Below are positions 8,961-11,617 of a DNA stretch of 11,617 bases, in pieces. The position numbers and the translations under genes are program-made. Each line of letters begins with the position of its first letter. Within the stretch, counting starts at the first letter, position 1. The stretch is from Monoraphidium neglectum (lineage: Eukaryota; Chlorophyta; Chlorophyceae; Sphaeropleales; Selenastraceae), in NCBI RefSeq assembly GCF_000611645.1, contig NW_014011994.1, forward strand, positions 1 to 11,617. Direction: 5' to 3'. Below the pieces are notes generated by a model. It was not told where the DNA came from. It did not search any database and saw nothing but the letters and a program-made list of their open reading frames with translations.

Positions 8961-9138
8961 GGTGGCTCCTGGAAGATCGGGGCCGGTTCGCGAGCTGGAC
9001 CGCCGAGCGGTTTTCGTTCTCGCGTCTGCCTTGTGCGGTGGGCAAAGTTGCATACGCGGCTACAAACACTGGAGTTTGAGAAAATACTGGTGATTATGCT
9101 TGCCTTTGGAGCTGTTTGAGGCATGACCACCCAGCTGC

Positions 9139-9166
9139 CCCAACATCACGCAGCTGCCATGTTGGG
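9139..9166. repeat. Stem-loop, 8-bp arms
   Basis: Arms cccaacat (9139-9146) and atgttggg (9159-9166) pair perfectly around a 12-nt loop. Confidence 0.7.
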
Positions 9167-9258
9167 CTGTCACACCTTCTGAGCGGCGATTCGGGTGTTT
9201 CACGGGCAGCTTCCATCTGGCCGAGGTGCGTGTTGTTGGACTGCGTGTGCCCCACATA

Positions 9259-9287
9259 CCGCTCATCCACGAAGGAAGGATGAGCGG
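9259..9287. repeat. Stem-loop, 10-bp arms, 9-nt loop
   Basis: Arms ccgctcatcc (9259-9268) and ggatgagcgg (9278-9287) pair perfectly around a 9-nt loop. Confidence 0.85.
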
Positions 9288-9343
9288 CGCATAAGTCGGC
9301 CATATGCCGATTGGCTGCATCACTGCACAGCGAGCGCGACCAC

Positions 9344-9376
9344 CAGTACACTAGGCGAGCATCACCTAGTGTACTG
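9344..9376. repeat. Stem-loop, 12-bp arms, 9-nt loop
   Basis: Arms cagtacactagg (9344-9355) and cctagtgtactg (9365-9376) pair perfectly around the loop cgagcatca. A nested small palindrome (gtgtac-t-gtacac, 9369-9381) overlaps its right arm, so alternative folds are possible. Confidence 0.92.
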
Positions 9377-9391
9377 TACACCTGGTGAGGC

Positions 9392-9432
9392 GCGAGCTTC
9401 ACCTGGTGTCCAGTATACCAGGTGATGCTCGC
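9392..9432. repeat. Stem-loop, 16-bp arms, 9-nt loop
   Basis: Arms gcgagcttcacctggt (9392-9407) and accaggtgatgctcgc (9417-9432) pair at 15 of 16 positions around a 9-nt loop. The left half is related in sequence to 9356-9388, about 37 bp upstream. Confidence 0.92.
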
Positions 9433-9434
9433 AC

Positions 9435-9455
9435 CAACAAACTAATAGTTTGTTG
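9435..9455. repeat. Stem-loop, 9-bp A/T-rich arms
   Basis: Arms caacaaact (9435-9443) and agtttgttg (9447-9455) pair perfectly around AAT, directly after the preceding stem-loop. Confidence 0.85.
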
Positions 9456-9753
9456 TTTACCGGTGCATGCCCCTCAGCGCTGTGCAGTATCGTGATCCCC
9501 TCCTCTTGCAATCAAGTGAGCAGCACAGTGCTGTTTTGCCGCCACCTGGCGGTCTACAAACCCCGTGCTGCAAACACCGATGATCCTTGATCGCCCCTGT
9601 ATGTCCTGGCGCGTTTGCACCAGCGGGGTGCTGCATGGGCGACCCCGCCAGAGGGCTGTGTTAGGCAGGCTGCGTGCCGAGCCCGCCAGCCCCAATGAGT
9701 CAGTCATGAGCGTGCCTTTTATTCAGAAAGTGCACGGGCTCCTGCTATCGCCA

Positions 9754-9779
9754 CACGGCCCCGAGGCAACAGGGCCGTG
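9754..9779. repeat. Stem-loop, 8-bp arms
   Basis: Arms cacggccc (9754-9761) and gggccgtg (9772-9779) pair perfectly around a 10-nt loop, about 140 bp before the OFD1-like start codon and possibly within its 5' leader. Confidence 0.7.
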
Positions 9780-9921
9780 GCGGTCACCCGCGAAGCTTCA
9801 CCTGACAATGCGGCACTGGACTGCCCCACACAGATCCGGTGCGTTGTCACGAGTGAAGGAGCAGGAGCGCGTCTGATGGTTGAAAATTTGCGCTACGGTG
9901 TTGTTTGATGTCATTGACACG

Positions 9922-11617
9922 ATGGACCACATGCCACCGATCTCGGTGGAGGAGCATGGCGATGGGGCCGTGCAGCCGAACGAGGCCTTCAAGGAACAGC
10001 TCTACTCGCAGCTCAAGCGATCGGGCGTTGTGTCCACACTCAAGGTGTGTTGCGTCGCAACGGCGGCAGCGGAGCGCGTGACTACGATTCAAATTCGCGC
10101 CGCGGCAGGTCACCTGCGCGCTGCAGCGCGTGGGAGCACGCCCTGACCTGCCTGCCGCTCCTGCCCGCCACCCCTCAACTGCAGGCCCAGCTGCGTGCGC
10201 AGCTGCTTGCCCAGCTCCAACCTGGCGCCCGCGCCGCGCCCGGCGCACTGCTGGTCGCCGCGCCCGCGCGCGACCAGTTCGCGCTTCCAACGTCCCTGAC
10301 ACAGCAGCAGCAGCAGCAGCAGCGCCCGTCGCGCAATGGCACGCGGCTCTGGCGCGCCGCGATGGACGCCTTGGTCGCCGACCACCTGGCCGCGTGCGGC
10401 CGCGCCTGCAGCCTTTCAGTGTTTGCCGCAGAGGCCCATCTGCCCGACCACGGCAGCAGCGGAGGCGGCGCCCTCGGCAGGGACGACCTCCTCGTGCTGC
10501 TGCGGCTGGCGGAGCGACACCCCGCGGTGCATGGGGAGCTGCGGCGGCTTGCGGCCGACGAGGACGGGGCCGGTGAGCCTTTGCGCGTGCGGCTTGCCTT
10601 TTGAGGACACCCCCGCCACGACACGTGGGGCCCTCATGGTCATCGTGGCACCCGCTGCGCTGGTGCTGGTCCATCGCTGCTGCGAAAACGCGCCCCTTGT
10701 GCCGGATAGAGACCGCATCGCTCTCGACCCATCGCGCCATGGGCAGGCAGCCTCGGCGCCTCGCTGCTGGAGGCCCTCGCCGCGGCGGACAGCAGCGCAG
10801 CCGCCGGCCGCCAGGCAGGGCCCCCAGACACGCCGCCGCTGCAGCAGCCGCAGCCTCCGGCGCAGCAGCCGGCGCTACCGGAGGCGCCCCTGACGGTGGC
10901 GGGCCAACTCAGGGCGGTTGAGGAGGCGCACGCGCGGCGCCGCGGCCGCGGGCCCGCCCAGGGCGCGCATCAGCCGGCGGATGGTAACAGCAATGGTGGT
11001 GGCGGCGACGGCGACTGGGGTCTTCCGATAGAGGAGCGGATGGCGCGGTACCGACAGGTGGGAGGGCCCGGGGTGGCTGCTGGCGGCCGCGGCAGCGCAG
11101 GGGCGTGGGCGGGGCCGGCTGAGGAGCAGGTTGGGTCAGGGGCTGGCGCAGTCGGTGCTGCTGCTGACGCCATGGTTGCCGTGAACCCTGGGTGGATATC
11201 TGGTGGCTCTGCAGCCGTAGCCGTCGCATTGCTTGTTTGAAGCCCAGGCGCGACACACACACACACACACACAATCAGACACACACACACTCACGCCCAC
11301 GCACAATTGGTCACCTGAGCTCACACGGCCGCAAACCCCTTCCTATGAGCAGGAGTGCGACGCGCTCGCCGCCATCCAGGTTGAGGCGGCAGTGCGGCGC
11401 GTGCGCGAGCTGGAGGTTGGCGCGGCGCGACGTGAGGAGGCCGACAAATACAGGGAGCGGCTCGAAGATGCGCGGAGGGAGCTGGACCGCACGCACGCGG
11501 AGGCGGCGGCGCGGCTGAAAGCGCGGGAGGAGGAGGCGCAGGCGCGAGGGCGCACAGGGCGGGACTGGGACCTGGGGTGGGGTGGGGGGCGCTCGCGAGG
11601 CGCTGGGCTGGGGGGCG
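9922..11617 (+). CDS. OFD1: OFD1-like centriole/basal-body protein, N-terminal part (runs off window end)
   Basis: Exons are 9922-10044, 10185-10572, 10747-11057 and 11353 onward, with agreeing phases 0, 1 and 0. The last exon probably ends near 11576, or continues past the window. The first ATG (context ACGATGG) follows an in-frame stop at 9874. Residues 22-45 (LYSQLKRSGVVSTLK, then AQLRAQL) match the conserved OFD1 N-terminus (animal form LYQTFKDRGILDTLK, then TQLRNQL). Residues about 98-127 form a LisH motif containing VADHLAACG and SLSVF, again as in OFD1. A low-complexity Pro/Gln/Gly linker (about 180-255) follows. From about residue 262 an Arg/Glu/Ala-rich coiled coil begins, with heptad-like spacing and no prolines. 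OFD1 caps distal centrioles and is needed for basal-body docking and cilium formation. A FOP/TON1-type LisH protein is the main alternative, but both N-terminal blocks fit OFD1 better. Donors are GTGTGT, GTGAGC and GTGGGA. Confidence 0.85.
10302..10322 (+). repeat. CAG microsatellite encoding polyglutamine
   Basis: Seven CAG codons in exon 2 of the OFD1-like gene give seven glutamines (residues 81-87) between the conserved N-terminal helix and the LisH motif. This is a probable length-variable linker. Confidence 0.95.
11253..11290 (+). repeat. Two AC microsatellites in OFD1-like intron 3
   Basis: AC runs at 11253-11273 and 11279-11290 are separated by a short interruption and lie inside the intron 11058-11352, upstream of the acceptor at 11351-11352. 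Confidence 0.95.

Larger units (their letters stand above)
8961..9921. promoter_or_regulatory. Divergent intergenic region with stem-loop cluster
   Basis: This spacer separates the start of the minus-strand secreted-protein gene (8960) from the plus-strand OFD1-like gene (9922), so it must carry the promoters and 5' UTRs of both. No convincing coding exon was found. A stop (TGA, 9874-9876) in frame with the OFD1-like ATG limits that gene's N-terminus. The middle third contains many inverted repeats, listed separately. Confidence 0.55.

Noticed and set aside
8841..9053. Earlier in-frame ATG (9053-9051) for the secreted-protein gene.
   Set aside because: It would put 31 polar residues before the signal peptide. 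The ATG at 8960 has a near-ideal start context and places the basic and hydrophobic segments correctly.
9565..9876. Plus-strand open frame of 103 codons upstream of the OFD1-like gene.
   Set aside because: It has no domain and ends just before the OFD1-like start. It is more likely 5' leader or intergenic, though an upstream ORF is not excluded.
9922..10572. FOP/TON1-type LisH protein as an alternative identity.
   Set aside because: The block before the LisH (LYSQLKRSGVVSTLK then AQLRAQL) and the VADHLxxCG/SLSVF pattern fit OFD1 better. Kept only as the fallback.

Overview
The window looks like nuclear DNA of a green alga (Chlorophyta), probably a GC-rich coccoid lineage. The reasons are very high GC, short exons split by 140-490 bp introns, introns that all begin GTG and mostly end GCAG, CA microsatellites inside introns, Ala/Pro-rich secreted-protein linkers, and TGTAA-type polyadenylation motifs downstream of two genes. 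No bacterial-type features (operons, Shine-Dalgarno sites, tRNA, rRNA, CRISPR) were seen. The species cannot be named from sequence alone.

Four protein-coding genes were reconstructed by joining exons whose splice phases agree. (1) 53-1670, plus strand: the 3' four exons of a leucine-rich-repeat protein whose 5' end lies outside the window. It carries a recent in-phase duplication of an exon end together with its splice donor. (2) 3577-4453, minus strand: a complete three-exon gene for the transcription elongation factor ELOF1 (82 aa, zinc ribbon), the most secure call here. (3) 5760-8960, minus strand: a complete seven-exon gene for a 495-aa secreted protein of unrecognised family. It has a signal peptide, a Pro/Ala linker, an eight-cysteine domain and a C-terminal Trp/Tyr-rich repeat region with roughly eight-residue spacing. 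(4) 9922 to the window end, plus strand: the first four exons of an OFD1-like centriole/basal-body protein, with a conserved N-terminal helix, a LisH motif and the start of a coiled coil.

Between the genes, 1671-3314 is an extremely GC-rich block with no supportable exon. The segment 4454-5085 separates ELOF1 from the 3' end of the secreted-protein gene. The divergent 960-bp spacer between the secreted-protein gene and the OFD1-like gene (8961-9921) holds an unusual cluster of stem-loops, several with exactly 9-nt loops. Part of that cluster derives from a ~37-bp tandem duplication.

The four genes do not form an obvious pathway: they are ordinary eukaryotic neighbours covering transcription, the cell surface, the basal body and an LRR protein. 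The most novel candidates are the secreted aromatic-repeat protein, the stem-loop cluster and the nascent exon duplication. All gene models come from reading splice signals and family motifs by eye. No search or transcript data were available.
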